Origin: Mycolicibacterium austroafricanum
GTDB lineage: Bacteria > Actinomycetota > Actinomycetes > Mycobacteriales > Mycobacteriaceae
Direction of reading: 5' to 3'
DNA length: 64,000 bases
Assembly: GCF_000612725.1 (NCBI RefSeq)
Contig: NZ_HG964450.1
Location: 616,808-680,807, forward strand
The stretch's first letter is position 1, and each line of letters begins with the position of its first letter. The notes below the pieces were generated by a model that was not told the origin of the DNA, searched no databases, and saw only the letters and a program-made list of their open reading frames with translations. Below are positions 1 through 12,551 of the stretch, piece by piece. A program made the position numbers and the translations under genes.

Positions 1-79
1 CAGACAGCCGGTGATGAGCGCTCGCGCGAAGAACAGACAGCCGGTGATGAGCGCTCGCGCGAAGAACAGACAGCCGGTG

Positions 80-85
<6 letters not shown>
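1..85. repeat. 33-bp tandem repeat ahead of glnH
   Basis: Two exact 33-bp units (1-33 and 34-66) and the first 19 bp of a third (67-85) lie directly before glnH. Each unit contains GTGATGAGC and the GC-rich core GCGCTCGCGCGAAGAA. The unit length is a multiple of three, so the glnH frame stays open upstream and could be mistaken for an N-terminal extension (MSARAKNRQPV repeated). Each unit also carries TGA overlapping ATG, so the end of an upstream gene (glnX in M. tuberculosis order) may have been duplicated. The left end of the array may lie outside the window. Confidence 0.8.
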
Positions 86-3312
<3,227 letters not shown>

Positions 3313-3318
3313 CCGACG

Positions 3319-3350
3319 CAGCCAGCAACGACGAATTCCGTTGCTGGCTG
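3319..3350 (+). terminator. Hairpin terminator after pknG
   Basis: A perfect 12-bp stem (CAGCCAGCAACG at 3319-3330 and CGTTGCTGGCTG at 3339-3350) with an 8-nt loop begins 7 nt after the pknG stop. There is no long U-tract, as is common in mycobacteria. No gene was seen in the rest of the 3351-3601 gap. Confidence 0.7.
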
Positions 3351-3601
3351 TCTCCCCGCAGCTCACGGCACCCCCGCAGTGTGCCGATTGCCGGGGTTCA
3401 CCGCCGACAAAGTGCCAGCTAGAAGTACATCGACGGGATTCTGTTCAAGATCTGTTCAAGCAACGGATTCCGTAGTAACGTGGCTGCACTACTAAGGTGA
3501 CGTCATCGGCGCAGCTTTGAGACGCGAGGGCCCCGATCCCTGACTTCACCCACAGCACGAATCACGGTTCTCAGCTGATTTCGTCTGAGGGAGTGTGCTA
3601 A

Positions 3602-4060
3602 ATGTCCATATCCGATCCATTGCCCGCATCCAGCACCCAGCGGGTGTTCCGACCGGATCCGACGTCGTTCGAATTGCGCGAGGAGCATCATCGCGCGACG
3701 TTCTCCGCCTGCGAGCTGCCCCCGTCGACGGTGCTCGTGACGATCCACGGTGAGGTCGACGCGACCAACAGCATGGCCCTGGCCTGCTATATCGAGAAGC
3801 GCCTCGGCGGGGCGCGCAAGCTGATCCTCGACCTGCAGACAGTGGAGTTTTTCGCCGCCTCGGGGTTTGCCGCACTGTCCAACATCAACGTCGTCTGCGC
3901 CCGACGCGGTGTGCGTTGGAGCCTGCTCGCGGGAACGCATGTCCGCCGGCTGTTGAGGATCTGCGACCCGGTGCGCGAGCTACCCGTGGCCGAGACGGCC
4001 GCCAAGTACTCCCGCACACGCCCGAGCGATCGCAAGCTCCTCGTCAGTCGGCACGACTAG
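3602..4060 (+). CDS. STAS-domain protein (anti-sigma antagonist-like)
   Basis: 152-residue protein whose middle (about residues 38-125) is a STAS domain: beta strands '[13 protein letters not shown]' and '[20 protein letters not shown]', with the serine of the ASG motif where anti-anti-sigma factors are phosphorylated. Such proteins bind anti-sigma kinases to free a sigma factor; no anti-sigma gene is adjacent, so the partner is unknown. A GAGGGAG ribosome site lies about 9 nt before the ATG. The last 81 bp overlap the 3' end of ackA on the other strand. Confidence 0.85.
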   Translation: MSISDPLPASSTQRVFRPDPTSFELREEHHRATFSACELPPSTVLVTIHGEVDATNSMALACYIEKRLGGARKLILDLQTVEFFAASGFAALSNINVVCARRGVRWSLLAGTHVRRLLRICDPVRELPVAETAAKYSRTRPSDRKLLVSRHD

Positions 4061-5152
4061 CACGGTGATCGGTGCCCCGTCGGGCGAGATGCGGCGGGCC
4101 GTCCGCGCGGGGCTCGCGTTGAGGTGCTCGTCGAGTTCGATGCCGAAGGCCGTCAGTCCGGACAGCACGTCCCGGCGCACCGCCGCGTCGTTCTCGCCGA
4201 CGCCCGCAGTGAAGGTGATGACATCGACCGAGCCGAGGGTCGCCAGGTAGGCGCCGACGTACTTGCGCAGCCGATGGATGTACACGTCGTAGGCCAGTTG
4301 CGCGGCCGCGTCGCCGGATTCGATGCGCCGGTGCAGCAGCCGGAAGTCGATCTCGCCGCCCAGCCCGCGCACCCCTGACCGCCGGTTGAGCATCGCCTCG
4401 ATGTCCTCGACGGTCATGCCCGCGGTCCGCCACAGATAGAAGATGACACCGGGGTCCACGTCCCCGGATCGCGTCCCCATCACCAACCCCTCCATCGGGG
4501 TCAGGCCCATCGAAGTCTCCACGGGCCTGCCACCCAGAATGGCCGACGCCGACGCACCGTTGCCCAGGTGCAGCACGATCTGGCTCAGCGACTCGAGCGG
4601 GACGTCCAGGAATGCGGCCGCCTGTTCACTGACGTACTGATGCGACGTGCCGTGGAAACCGTAGCGGCGGATGTGCCAGGGCCCGGCCACCTCGGCGTCG
4701 ATCGCATAGGTGGCCGCCGCCGGCGGCAGGTCGTGGAAGAACGCGGTGTCGAACACAGCGATGTGCGGCAGGTCGGGCAGTGCCTTGCGGGCCACCTCGA
4801 TCCCCAGGATCGCCGGTGGATTGTGCAGCGGCGCAAGGGGGGACAGCTCCTTCAACCGTTCGATGGTGGCGTCGTCGACCACCGTCGGCCGGTACAGGTC
4901 CTGACCGCCGTGCACGACTCGGTGCCCGACCGCGACCAGCCCGAGATCGTCGAGCCGGTGGCCGTCGGAGGCCAGCGAGTCGAACACCATCTGCATCGCC
5001 GCGGCATGGTCGGCCACTGCCGGCGCGTCAGAACTCTGCTCGCCGATCCGCTCGACGATCCCGTCGGCGACCAGCACACCCGAATCCGGGTTGAGCACTG
5101 CGTATTTGACCGACGACGAACCGGAGTTGAGCACCAGCACCGACCGCGACAT
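3980..5152 (-). CDS. ackA: Acetate kinase
   Basis: Converts acetyl phosphate and ADP to acetate and ATP, the second step of the Pta-AckA acetate pathway. The protein of 390 residues opens with the acetokinase signature [15 protein letters not shown] and has the family motifs [11 protein letters not shown] and [23 protein letters not shown]. It starts 5 nt after the pta stop, so the two form one operon. The open frame continues upstream through pta, but the conserved N-terminus fixes the start at 5152. The 3' end overlaps the convergent STAS gene by 81 bp. Confidence 0.97.
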   Translation of the reverse strand: MSRSVLVLNSGSSSVKYAVLNPDSGVLVADGIVERIGEQSSDAPAVADHAAAMQMVFDSLASDGHRLDDLGLVAVGHRVVHGGQDLYRPTVVDDATIERLKELSPLAPLHNPPAILGIEVARKALPDLPHIAVFDTAFFHDLPPAAATYAIDAEVAGPWHIRRYGFHGTSHQYVSEQAAAFLDVPLESLSQIVLHLGNGASASAILGGRPVETSMGLTPMEGLVMGTRSGDVDPGVIFYLWRTAGMTVEDIEAMLNRRSGVRGLGGEIDFRLLHRRIESGDAAAQLAYDVYIHRLRKYVGAYLATLGSVDVITFTAGVGENDAAVRRDVLSGLTAFGIELDEHLNASPARTARRISPDGAPITVLVVPTDEELAIARACAGVLGGRLGHG

Positions 5153-5157
5153 CGCCG

Positions 5158-7236
5158 TCACCCCTGCGCCTGGATCGCGGTGATGGCCACGGTGTTGACG
5201 ATGTCCTCCACCAGGGCGCCCCGCGACAGGTCGTTGACGGGTTTGTTCAGGCCCTGCAGCACGGGCCCGATCGCGATGGCACCCGCACTGCGCTGAACCG
5301 CCTTGTAGGTGTTGTTGCCGGTGTTGAGGTCCGGGAAGATCAGCACGGTGGCATGCCCGGCCACCCTCGAGTCGGGCATCTTCGTCATCGCCACCGACGG
5401 TTCCACCGCGGCGTCGTACTGGATCGGCCCCTCGACCAGCAGCTCGGGCGCGCGTGTCCGCACCAGTTCCGTCGCCTTCCTGACTTTGTCCACGTCCGCA
5501 CCGGTGCCCGAGGTACCCGTCGAGTACGACAACATCGCCACCTTCGGCTCGATGCCGAACTGCGCGGCGGTCCGCGCCGAGGAGATCGCGATGTCGGCAA
5601 GTTGTTCGGCGGTGGGGTCGGGCACGATCGCGCAGTCGCCGTAGGCGAGCACCTCGTGGGCAAGGCACATCAAGAAGATGCTCGACACGGTGGAGACGCC
5701 GGGCACCGTCCTGATGATCTCGAACGCCGGCCGTATCGTGTGCGCCGTGGTGTGGCACGCGCCGGAGACCATGCCGTCGACCAGGTCGTTGTGCACCAGC
5801 ATGGTGCCGAAGTACGACACGTCCTTGATGATCTCGTGGGCCTGCTCGACGGTGACGCCCTTGTGTGCGCGCAACGCCGCGTACTGCTCGGCGAACCGAT
5901 CACACAGCTCGCTGGTCTGCGGATCGAGCACCACCGCGCTGGACAGGTCCAGGCCGAGCTCCGCCGCGCGTGCCCTGACCCGGGCCTCCTCGCCGAGAAT
6001 CGTCAGGTCGGCCACGCCGCGGTGCAGCAGTCGACCCGCGGCCTTGAGGATGCGGTCGTCGTTGCCCTCCGGAAGCACGATGCGCTTGCGGTCGGAGCGG
6101 GCCCGCTCAAGCAGCTGGTGGGTGAACATCTGCGGGGTGACCACGGTGGGAATCGGAATGGCCAAGTGCGCCAACAGTTCCGCAGTGTCGACGTAGGTGT
6201 CCATCAATGTCAGCGCGGTGTCGATCTTGCGATGCGACGTCGAGGTGACCCGTCCCCTGGTCGCGGCGATCCGGCTGGCGGTCTCGAATGTGCCGAGTCT
6301 GGTCTCGATGACCGGCAGCCGCAGCCCCAGGCCCGACACCAGCGATCCGATCGCAGGATGCAACGTGAGCCCGCCGTTCAGAATGACTGCCGACAGCGAT
6401 GGGAATCCTGCTGCGGCATGGGCACTGAGCACCGCCAACACCACGTCGGACCGGTCGCCGGGGGTGACGACCGCGACGCCTTCGGTGAGCCGCTCCAGCA
6501 CGTGCTCGGCCGTCATGCCCGCGACGAGGACGTCGAGCACTTCGCGGTCGAGCAGCGCCGGGTCCCCTTGCACCTGGTGGCCTTCGACCGCGCTGCGCAG
6601 TTCGGAGACCGACGGCGCGACCAGCAGGGGTTCTTCGGGCAGCACGTAGCTCTGCGGTCCGATACCCGCCAGGGCCTCGGCGACGTCGACCAACAGGGTC
6701 GGGTCACAACGGTTTACCACCACGGCGGCGGTGTGGGCGTGCTGGACGGCGATCTCGTTGATGCACACGTCGACGACCTGGAGGATCTGCTCGGCGGTGC
6801 GGTCCTTGCCCTTGACCGCGAGCACCACCGGCGCACCGAGGTTGGCGGCGATGCGCGCGTTGACGGACAGCTCGCTCGGCGCGGCGACGTCGGTGTAGTC
6901 ACTTCCGACGACCAGAACCGCGTCGCACCGGTCGGCGACGCGGTGAAAGCGGTCGACGATCTCAGCCAGCGCCGCGTCGGGGTCGTCGTGCAGTTGCTGA
7001 TAGCTGACCCCGACACAGTCCTCGTACGGCAGTCCCGCGGTGGTGTGGTCGAGCAGCAACTCCAGGATGTAGTCCCGGCTCTCGCCCATCCTGGTGATCG
7101 GCCGGAAAACCCCGACCCTGGCCACCGTGGCCGAGAGCCGGTGCAGGATGCCCAGCGCGATCGTCGATTTTCCGGTGTCGCCTTCCGGCGACGCGAGGTA
7201 GATCGAGGAGGTGGCTCCCGTCGTGGCGTCAGGCAC
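5158..7236 (-). CDS. pta: Phosphate acetyltransferase
   Basis: Interconverts acetyl-CoA and acetyl phosphate. At 692 residues it is the long form: an N-terminal P-loop NTPase-like domain ([16 protein letters not shown] near residue 15), a central DRTGG region, and a C-terminal PTA_PTB catalytic domain from about residue 370 ([27 protein letters not shown]). It is the promoter-proximal gene of pta-ackA, with ackA 5 nt downstream. Confidence 0.97.
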   Translation of the reverse strand: MPDATTGATSSIYLASPEGDTGKSTIALGILHRLSATVARVGVFRPITRMGESRDYILELLLDHTTAGLPYEDCVGVSYQQLHDDPDAALAEIVDRFHRVADRCDAVLVVGSDYTDVAAPSELSVNARIAANLGAPVVLAVKGKDRTAEQILQVVDVCINEIAVQHAHTAAVVVNRCDPTLLVDVAEALAGIGPQSYVLPEEPLLVAPSVSELRSAVEGHQVQGDPALLDREVLDVLVAGMTAEHVLERLTEGVAVVTPGDRSDVVLAVLSAHAAAGFPSLSAVILNGGLTLHPAIGSLVSGLGLRLPVIETRLGTFETASRIAATRGRVTSTSHRKIDTALTLMDTYVDTAELLAHLAIPIPTVVTPQMFTHQLLERARSDRKRIVLPEGNDDRILKAAGRLLHRGVADLTILGEEARVRARAAELGLDLSSAVVLDPQTSELCDRFAEQYAALRAHKGVTVEQAHEIIKDVSYFGTMLVHNDLVDGMVSGACHTTAHTIRPAFEIIRTVPGVSTVSSIFLMCLAHEVLAYGDCAIVPDPTAEQLADIAISSARTAAQFGIEPKVAMLSYSTGTSGTGADVDKVRKATELVRTRAPELLVEGPIQYDAAVEPSVAMTKMPDSRVAGHATVLIFPDLNTGNNTYKAVQRSAGAIAIGPVLQGLNKPVNDLSRGALVEDIVNTVAITAIQAQG

Positions 7237-7253
7237 GTGTCAAAGCCTGCCTG

Positions 7254-8225
7254 TCAACTGGCGGTCATGTCCACCGGGACCCGCAGCGTGGCGAGCAGTC
7301 CGCGATGGTCGGCACCGGGCACCACCACGGTCTCGGCGGTCGCGGCGGAGCAGTTCTTCGTCAGGATGTGGTCGATGCCCAGCAGTGGCGGCCGCATCCC
7401 GCGGCCGGGATAGGTGCGTGCCAGGCCCGCGCCGGCCTCGGGACCGGCGTCGCCGTATCCCTGGTCCAGCAACCGGTTGAACGGCGCCATATCGGCGGTG
7501 GCGTTGAAGTCGCCCGCCACGATGACCGCGCCCGCGCCTGCGCTACGGCCGACCTCACGCAGCGTGTCGGGGAACAGCGCGAGGTCGGACTGCCACGCCG
7601 CAATCGGCATAGGCCACGGCGCGGCCAGGTGAACGGAAAGCACGGTGGTGTCGACGCGCACGCCGGGAATCCGGATCCGGGAGCCCACCATCGGCAGCGC
7701 ATAACCGTCGATGCGTCCGGAGTGCACGATGGGGTGGCGGCTCCAGATCCCGATGCCGGACGCCATCGGCGCGGGCACGATCACCCGGTGTGGGAAGGCG
7801 GTGTCCATCCCGGCCGCCGCCAACCCGTCGGCCGCTTCCTGCGTCATCTCCTGTACCGCGACGACGTCGGCCGCGGCACCGGCCAAAGCGACGAACGCGG
7901 CCGGATCCGCTTGGCCCATACCGAGGTTGGCGGTCAGCACCCGCAGGTCGACCGCCGCGACGTCCGCATCCGAAGATCCCAGATAGCGCGGCACGTACAC
8001 CCACATCAGCGCCACGGTCAGCGCCACCGCCACCAGGGTCAGCATCCAGCGCCTGCCCAGCACCAGCAACAGCATCGCCACCGGCGCCGCGACCGCGAGA
8101 TACGGCGAGGCTGCCGCGACGATCAGGCTCGGGTGCCCGGAGATCGGCAGCCAACGCGCACCGAACGCCACCAGACCGACGGCCAGGGCACCCAGCCCCG
8201 CCACGGTCGCGAGAATGCGGACCAT
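7254..8225 (-). CDS. Endonuclease/exonuclease/phosphatase family membrane protein
   Basis: 323 residues. The first 100 or so hold three hydrophobic segments (from MVRILATVAGLGALAVGLVAFGA), then a DNase I-like EEP domain follows with DVVAVQEM (metal Glu), VIVAGDFNA and GIDHILTKN (catalytic His). The domain probably faces outside the membrane; substrate (nucleic acid, phosphoinositide or other phosphodiester) cannot be told from sequence. The start at 8225 (MVRILAT) was preferred because the upstream frame overlaps fgd1. It sits 16 nt after fgd1 and 17 nt before pta, so cotranscription is likely. Confidence 0.85.
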   Translation of the reverse strand: MVRILATVAGLGALAVGLVAFGARWLPISGHPSLIVAAASPYLAVAAPVAMLLLVLGRRWMLTLVAVALTVALMWVYVPRYLGSSDADVAAVDLRVLTANLGMGQADPAAFVALAGAAADVVAVQEMTQEAADGLAAAGMDTAFPHRVIVPAPMASGIGIWSRHPIVHSGRIDGYALPMVGSRIRIPGVRVDTTVLSVHLAAPWPMPIAAWQSDLALFPDTLREVGRSAGAGAVIVAGDFNATADMAPFNRLLDQGYGDAGPEAGAGLARTYPGRGMRPPLLGIDHILTKNCSAATAETVVVPGADHRGLLATLRVPVDMTAS

Positions 8226-8241
8226 CTCGCTGCGCCGGTGC

Positions 8242-9252
8242 TCAGCCGAGCTTGCGCAGCCTCGGTTCCAGGTCGCGCTTGAACAGTTCCAGGAAACGCT
8301 TCTGGTCGTGCCCGGGTGCGTGGAAAACCAGATGATTGAGTCCATAGCCGACATATTCGGCGACCTTGGCGACGGCCTCGTCGGGGTCTGACGAGACGAT
8401 CCAGCGTTTGGCGACCTGCTCGATCGGCAGCGCGTCGGCGGCCTTCTCCATCTCGATCGGATCGTCGATGGAGTGCTTCTGCTCGGCGGTCAGCGACAGC
8501 GGCGCCCAGAAGCGGGTGTTCTCCAGGGCCAGCTCGGGATCGGTGTCGTAGGAGATCTTGATCTCGATCATCCGGTCGATGTGGTCGGGATTCTTGCCCG
8601 CCGCCTCGGCCCCCTCGCGCATCGCGGGGATCAGCTTGTCCTTGTACAGCTCCTCGCCCTTGCCGGAGGTGCAGATGAAGCCGTCGCCCGCCCGCCCGGC
8701 GTATTTGGCGACCTGGGGCCCGCCAGCGGCGATGTAGATCGGGATGCCGCCCTCGGGCACGTCGTAGATGGAGGCGCCCTTGGTCTTGTAGTACTCGCCC
8801 TCGAAATCAACCCGGTCGCCGAGCCAGAGATCGCGCATCAGCCGCACCGATTCACGCAGCCGCGCGTAGCGCTCCTTGAACTCGGGCCAGTCCCCCTCGT
8901 AGCCGGTGGCGATCTCGTTGAGCGCCTCACCGGTGCCCACGCCGAGGAAGATCCGGCCCGGGTACAGGCAGCCCATCGTCGCGAACGCCTGGGCGATCAC
9001 CGCCGGGTTGTAACGGAAGGTCGGGGTGAGCACCGACGTGCCCAGCTGCAGCCGCTTGGTGCGCTCGCCCACCGCGGTCATCCACGCCAGCGAGAACGGC
9101 GCATGGCCGCCCTCGTGCCGCCAGGGCTGGAAGTGATCGCTGACCGTCGCGCTGTCCATGCCGTGCTCTTCGGCAGCGACAGCGAGCTCGACGAGTTCCC
9201 GTGGCGCGAACTGCTCCGCCGACGCCTTGTAGCCCAGTTTCAGTTCAGCCAT
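8242..9252 (-). CDS. fgd1: F420-dependent glucose-6-phosphate dehydrogenase
   Basis: Oxidises glucose 6-phosphate to 6-phosphogluconolactone while reducing coenzyme F420, which supplies F420H2 for mycobacterial reductases. Length of 336 residues equals that of M. tuberculosis FGD1, and the sequence is that of a luciferase-like TIM barrel ([19 protein letters not shown] near the N-terminus, [32 protein letters not shown]). It is divergent from the metallo-hydrolase gene with only 23 bp between the two start codons. Confidence 0.97.
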   Translation of the reverse strand: MAELKLGYKASAEQFAPRELVELAVAAEEHGMDSATVSDHFQPWRHEGGHAPFSLAWMTAVGERTKRLQLGTSVLTPTFRYNPAVIAQAFATMGCLYPGRIFLGVGTGEALNEIATGYEGDWPEFKERYARLRESVRLMRDLWLGDRVDFEGEYYKTKGASIYDVPEGGIPIYIAAGGPQVAKYAGRAGDGFICTSGKGEELYKDKLIPAMREGAEAAGKNPDHIDRMIEIKISYDTDPELALENTRFWAPLSLTAEQKHSIDDPIEMEKAADALPIEQVAKRWIVSSDPDEAVAKVAEYVGYGLNHLVFHAPGHDQKRFLELFKRDLEPRLRKLG

Positions 9253-9263
9253 AGATAAGTTTC

Positions 9264-9269
9264 TACACT
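9264..9269 (+). promoter_or_regulatory. -10 hexamer of a leaderless promoter
   Basis: TACACT fits the mycobacterial TANNNT -10 and is 6 nt before the ATG at 9276, the spacing expected for a leaderless mRNA. The 23-bp gap to fgd1 means that the -35 region of this promoter lies inside fgd1. Confidence 0.5.
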
Positions 9270-9275
9270 CGGCTC

Positions 9276-10016
9276 ATGGCAACGGCTCTGACGGCCATCA
9301 CCGACAGCGTCCATTTCGCGCAGACCGACCTGGTGAACTGGACCCTGGTCGCCGACGACGGCGGCGTGCTGTTGATCGACACCGGCTACCCGGGGCACCG
9401 GGAAGAAGTGCTGGAATCGCTGGGACGGCTCGGCTTCGGGGCGGCCGATGTCCGCGCAATCCTGTTGACCCACGCGCACATTGACCACTTCGGGTCCGCG
9501 ATGTGGTTCGCCCGCGAGCACGGTACCCCCGTCTACTGCCATGCCGACGAGGTCGGCCATGCCAAGCGCGAGTACCTCGAGCAGGCGTCGCCGTTGGCCG
9601 TCGCCGCGCATGCCTGGCAGCCCAGGTGGCTGAAGTGGTCGCTGACGCTCATCCGCAAGGGCGGCCTGGACCGCACGGGCATCCCCACCACCGCGGCGCT
9701 GAGCGAGGACATCGCCGCGGGACTTCCCGGGGCGCCGGTGTGCGTCCCGACGCCGGGGCACACCGGCGGACACTGCTCCTACGTGGTGGACGGCGTGCTG
9801 GTCAGCGGCGACGCGCTGATCACCGGCCACCCCGTTTCGCGGCGCCGCGGACCGCAGCTGCTGCCGTCGGTGTTCAACCACGACGAGGTCGCCTGTCTGC
9901 GCAGCCTCGAGGCTCTTGGCATGCTCGACACCGAGGTGATGCTGCCCGGCCACGGGCCGGTGTGGCGCGGACCGGTGAGGGACGCGGTCGCGCAGGCAAC
10001 CACGGCGGAGCCGTGA
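9276..10016 (+). CDS. Metallo-beta-lactamase-fold hydrolase
   Basis: 246-residue MBL-fold protein with the metal motif THAHIDHFGS, a later PGHTGGH histidine and GDALITGH aspartate, as in glyoxalase II-like and lactonase-like enzymes. Homologous in place to Rv0406c. Substrate unknown. The C-terminal residues QATTAEP and the stop codon are encoded by the first unit of a 26-bp tandem repeat, so the true C-terminus has been altered or is easily altered by repeat changes. Confidence 0.88.
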   Translation: MATALTAITDSVHFAQTDLVNWTLVADDGGVLLIDTGYPGHREEVLESLGRLGFGAADVRAILLTHAHIDHFGSAMWFAREHGTPVYCHADEVGHAKREYLEQASPLAVAAHAWQPRWLKWSLTLIRKGGLDRTGIPTTAALSEDIAAGLPGAPVCVPTPGHTGGHCSYVVDGVLVSGDALITGHPVSRRRGPQLLPSVFNHDEVACLRSLEALGMLDTEVMLPGHGPVWRGPVRDAVAQATTAEP

Positions 10017-10070
10017 ATCAGGCAACCACGGCGGAGCCGTGAATCAGGCAACCACGGCGGAGCCGTGAAT
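9993..10070. repeat. Three 26-bp tandem repeats with hairpins
   Basis: Three exact units (9993-10018, 10019-10044, 10045-10070) followed by a partial CAGGCAAG. Each unit holds the dyad CACGGC-GGA-GCCGTG (10001-10015, 10027-10041, 10053-10067) and a TGA. The array separates two convergent genes: unit 1 ends the MBL gene, and the bases after unit 3 give the stop codon of the 10070 gene. It could act as a bidirectional terminator made of repeated short stems. Confidence 0.85.
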
Positions 10071-10360
10071 CAGGCAAGCGTCTCGTAGCCCAGCAGGAAC
10101 AGGGCGGTCAGCGCCAGCCCGCAGGCGACGACGATCGACGGCATGAGGATCATCGTGTCGAGTTCGTCGTCGTCGAGGACGTCGGACTCGAAGCGCCCGA
10201 ACAGAACCCGGGCGAGCCCCGTGCGGCGGAACACCCGCACGAGCAGGCGCACCGCCCCGCTGTCCCGGTGGCGGCCGACGAGCAGGCGGGACAGCCCGCC
10301 GAGAGCGAATGTCAGGGCGGCAGCCGCCAGCATCAACCAGCCAACGGTCGCCTGCGACAC
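10070..10360 (-). CDS. Small membrane protein of unknown function
   Basis: 96 residues with two predicted membrane helices: residues about 7-27 (VGWLMLAAAALTFALGGLSR) and about 74-94 (MPSIVVACGLALTALFLLGY). Between them is a basic loop (LLVGRHRDSGAVRLLVRVFRRTG) and an acidic patch (SDVLDDDELD). No family recognised. Convergent with the MBL gene across the 26-bp repeats. Confidence 0.65.
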   Translation of the reverse strand: MSQATVGWLMLAAAALTFALGGLSRLLVGRHRDSGAVRLLVRVFRRTGLARVLFGRFESDVLDDDELDTMILMPSIVVACGLALTALFLLGYETLA

Positions 10361-10405
10361 ATTGGCAAGCCTATAGGTCGGTGGCGCGGCGCATCGTGGA
10401 CCCGG

Positions 10406-10900
10406 TCAGTGCCGCTCCTTGAGGAACGCGATCGCGTAGACCTCCCCCTCGGCGGGCAGCGGCTCCTCGAGGCGCTGGTATCCGAGCGACGAGTACAGCG
10501 CCTCGGCTTCGGGCTGGCGGTCACCGGTGGTCAGGTAGATCCGCGAGTAGCCTCGCGCGGCGATGTCGGCTTCGAGGCGGGACACCAGGGCCTGCCCGAG
10601 CCCTCGCCTGCGGTACCGGGCGTCGGTCCAGATGCGTTTGAGTTCGGCCGTGGTGTCGTCGAAGCGCCGGAACGCGCCGCCGGTCACCGGTTGCCCGTCG
10701 AGCAGTCCGATAAGCAGGCCGCCGCCGGGAGCCTCGAACTCGGCGGCCGGATAACCGCGCAACCAGGCATGCACTTTGTCGCGTGAGCCGCCGTAGCGGT
10801 CGGCGTACTCGACGGCGAGTTCGTCGATCAACGGAGCGGCGAGTGGGTCGTCCTGACCCACCGCCACGAAGCGCAACTCACCCACTGTCTGCACGGACAT
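10406..10900 (-). CDS. GNAT family N-acetyltransferase
   Basis: 164 residues. The acetyl-CoA binding motif is RRRGLGQALVSRLEADIAARG (about residues 110-130), followed by YLTTGDRQPEAEALYSSLGYQ, the usual end of the GNAT fold. The acceptor is unknown. ATG 10900 (MSVQTVG) was chosen because the frame upstream runs without recognisable sequence into the SRPBCC gene's neighbourhood. Confidence 0.85.
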   Translation of the reverse strand: MSVQTVGELRFVAVGQDDPLAAPLIDELAVEYADRYGGSRDKVHAWLRGYPAAEFEAPGGGLLIGLLDGQPVTGGAFRRFDDTTAELKRIWTDARYRRRGLGQALVSRLEADIAARGYSRIYLTTGDRQPEAEALYSSLGYQRLEEPLPAEGEVYAIAFLKERH

Positions 10901-10953
10901 CACGACACTGTCCAACGTAGGTCGGGCTCTCCGCAATTTCCCGCGCGGCGTCG

Positions 10954-11433
10954 TCACCGGGTGTCGGGTTCCCGCATTTCCGTCGCGGCCCGTCTGCTCG
11001 CGAGCCGGTGCCCGAGTTGCTCGGCGGTGAGCGTCCATCCGTGCTCGTGGTCGTCGAACGCTTCCTGCGGCAGCAGCGAGTGTTCGATGGACATCAGCGT
11101 CGCGTCATCGCCATGCGGCACGAATTGGACGTCGACGATGCTCTGCGCCGTCGGGTCCGACCAGCCCGAGTGGCTCCAGGTGAAGCTCAACCGATTCGGC
11201 CGATCGACGTCGAGAAACTGTCCGGTGATCAGCACCAGGGGTCCGTCGTCGCCGTCGTCCACATCGAATCGCACCCGTCCGCCGACACGGGCCTCGATCG
11301 TGATCGCAACACACCGGGACGGCCGGGGGCACATCCAGTCCGCGAGCGCCTCCGGATCGAGCCATTCGTCGAACACCACGTCGGGGGTGGCCGGCATCAC
11401 CCGCCGCACGCGCACGACCGGTCCGCCGCTCAC
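10954..11433 (-). CDS. SRPBCC (AHSA1-like) domain protein
   Basis: 159-residue START/Bet v1-type protein: MPATPDVVFDEWLDPEALADWM at the start, RLSFTWSHSGW in the middle and the HGWTLTAEQLGH end typical of AHSA1-like proteins. These bind hydrophobic ligands; which ligand is not known. Its start overlaps the stop of the ArsR regulator (ATGA), the common ArsR-SRPBCC gene pair. Confidence 0.87.
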   Translation of the reverse strand: MSGGPVVRVRRVMPATPDVVFDEWLDPEALADWMCPRPSRCVAITIEARVGGRVRFDVDDGDDGPLVLITGQFLDVDRPNRLSFTWSHSGWSDPTAQSIVDVQFVPHGDDATLMSIEHSLLPQEAFDDHEHGWTLTAEQLGHRLASRRAATEMREPDTR

Positions 11434-11762
11434 CGGCCGCGCGCCTTCTTACGCAACCGCTCCGACAACGCGTCCGCACGCGCCGACCAGAACTCGGTCT
11501 GCTCGTCCATCCATCGGCGGGCGTCCGACAGACCGTCGGGCTGCAGCGACAACCAGTGCTCGCGCCCGCGCACCTCCCGTCGCACCAGGCCGGCGGATTC
11601 CAGCACGCCGATGTGACGGGACACCCCAGCGAAGGTCATCGGCAGTGGCGCCGCCAGATCGGTGATGCGTGCATCGCCGGTACGCAGCGCCTCGAGCAAT
11701 CTGCGGCGGGTGGGATCGGCGAGCGCGGCGTAGGCCCGGTCCAGCACCAGATCTTCAACCAT
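11430..11762 (-). CDS. ArsR-family regulator
   Basis: Winged-helix repressor of about 110 residues: LADPTRRRLLEALRTGDARITDLAAPLPMTFAGVSRHIGVLESAGLV is the ArsR helix-turn-helix. There are no metal-binding cysteines in the usual CxC site, so it is of the non-metal group paired with SRPBCC proteins. ATG 11762 (MVEDLVL) is preferred; 11813 is a longer alternative that would run through the intergenic dyad. It probably represses its own operon and perhaps the divergent DUF899 gene. Confidence 0.87.
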   Translation of the reverse strand: MVEDLVLDRAYAALADPTRRRLLEALRTGDARITDLAAPLPMTFAGVSRHIGVLESAGLVRREVRGREHWLSLQPDGLSDARRWMDEQTEFWSARADALSERLRKKARGR

Positions 11763-11765
11763 TCT

Positions 11766-11814
11766 GTTGACTATAGCCGCCAACCGTGGTGTCCTGATGG
11801 AACCAATATTCAAC
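11766..11814. promoter_or_regulatory. Imperfect inverted repeat between arsR-type and DUF899 genes
   Basis: GTTGACTAT (11766-11774) and ATATTCAAC (11806-11814) are inverted copies matching at 8 of 9 positions, 31 bp apart, in the only space between the divergent genes. Candidate binding half-sites for the ArsR regulator; inference only. Confidence 0.3.
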
Positions 11815-11825
11815 TGACATGTTTA

Positions 11826-12551
11826 ATGATTGGATCGATCGTGAAGACACCCCAGATCGTGTCGGCCCAGGACTGGGACACCGCCCGCTCGGAAATGTTG
11901 GTCAGGGAAAAGGAGTTCACCAAAGCCCGCGATGCCATGGCGGCCCTGCGTAGGCGGATGCCATGGACGCTCGTGGAGCGCGAGTACCGGTTCGAAGGAC
12001 CGGAAGGCCCGGCCACTCTGCTCGACCTGTTCGCCGGACGTAAGCAATTGATCGTGTACCGGGCTTTCATGGATCCGGGCGTGAGCGGCTGGCCCGAACA
12101 CGGCTGTGTGGGCTGTTCCCTGATGGCTGACCACATTCCGAACCTGTCGCACCTCAACGCGCGCGACACCACGCTCGTCTACACCTCCCGCGCGCCACAG
12201 GCCGACCTTGCGAGGATTCAGAGACAGATGGGCTGGAACATTCCCTGGTACACCATGGTTCCCGGCGATGGGAACTGGTTCGACGCCGACTTCGGCGTGG
12301 ACGAGTGGCACGGCACGAACGCGTTCATCCGCCTCGACGGTCAGGTGTTCCGCACCTACTTCGTCGACGGGCGGGGTGACGAGGCGTTCGTCAACACGTG
12401 GAACTTCCTGGACATCACGGCACTGGGCCGTCAGGAGAAGTGGGAGGACTCGCCTCCCGGCTACCCCCAGACGGCGCCGTATCAGTGGTGGCGCCACCAC
12501 GATTCCTATGACACGGCCGAGTCGTGCGGGGGCCACTGTGCTGATCGATGA
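11826..12551 (+). CDS. DUF899 thioredoxin-like protein
   Basis: 241 residues matching the DUF899 family, which has a thioredoxin-like fold: REYRFEGPEGPATLLDLFAGRKQLIVYRAFMDPG, then EHGCVGCSLMADHI with a CVGC pair in the position of the redox motif, then YTSRAPQADLARIQRQMGW and WHGTNAFIRLDGQVFRTYFVDGRG. Biochemical role not known. Start ATG 11826; GTG 11841 is an alternative. The last 14 bp overlap the next gene. Confidence 0.85.
   Translation: MIGSIVKTPQIVSAQDWDTARSEMLVREKEFTKARDAMAALRRRMPWTLVEREYRFEGPEGPATLLDLFAGRKQLIVYRAFMDPGVSGWPEHGCVGCSLMADHIPNLSHLNARDTTLVYTSRAPQADLARIQRQMGWNIPWYTMVPGDGNWFDADFGVDEWHGTNAFIRLDGQVFRTYFVDGRGDEAFVNTWNFLDITALGRQEKWEDSPPGYPQTAPYQWWRHHDSYDTAESCGGHCADR

Noticed and set aside
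5353..7413. Long open frame on the plus strand opposite pta
   Set aside because: Low-complexity Arg/Gly/His-rich translation typical of the antisense frame of GC-rich codons; pta on the other strand is clearly real. The same applies to long frames opposite the MMPL gene (18972-20852), nhaA (43059-45476) and clpB (51250-54687).
9993..10070. Possible CRISPR array
   Set aside because: The units are directly adjacent without spacers and only three in number.
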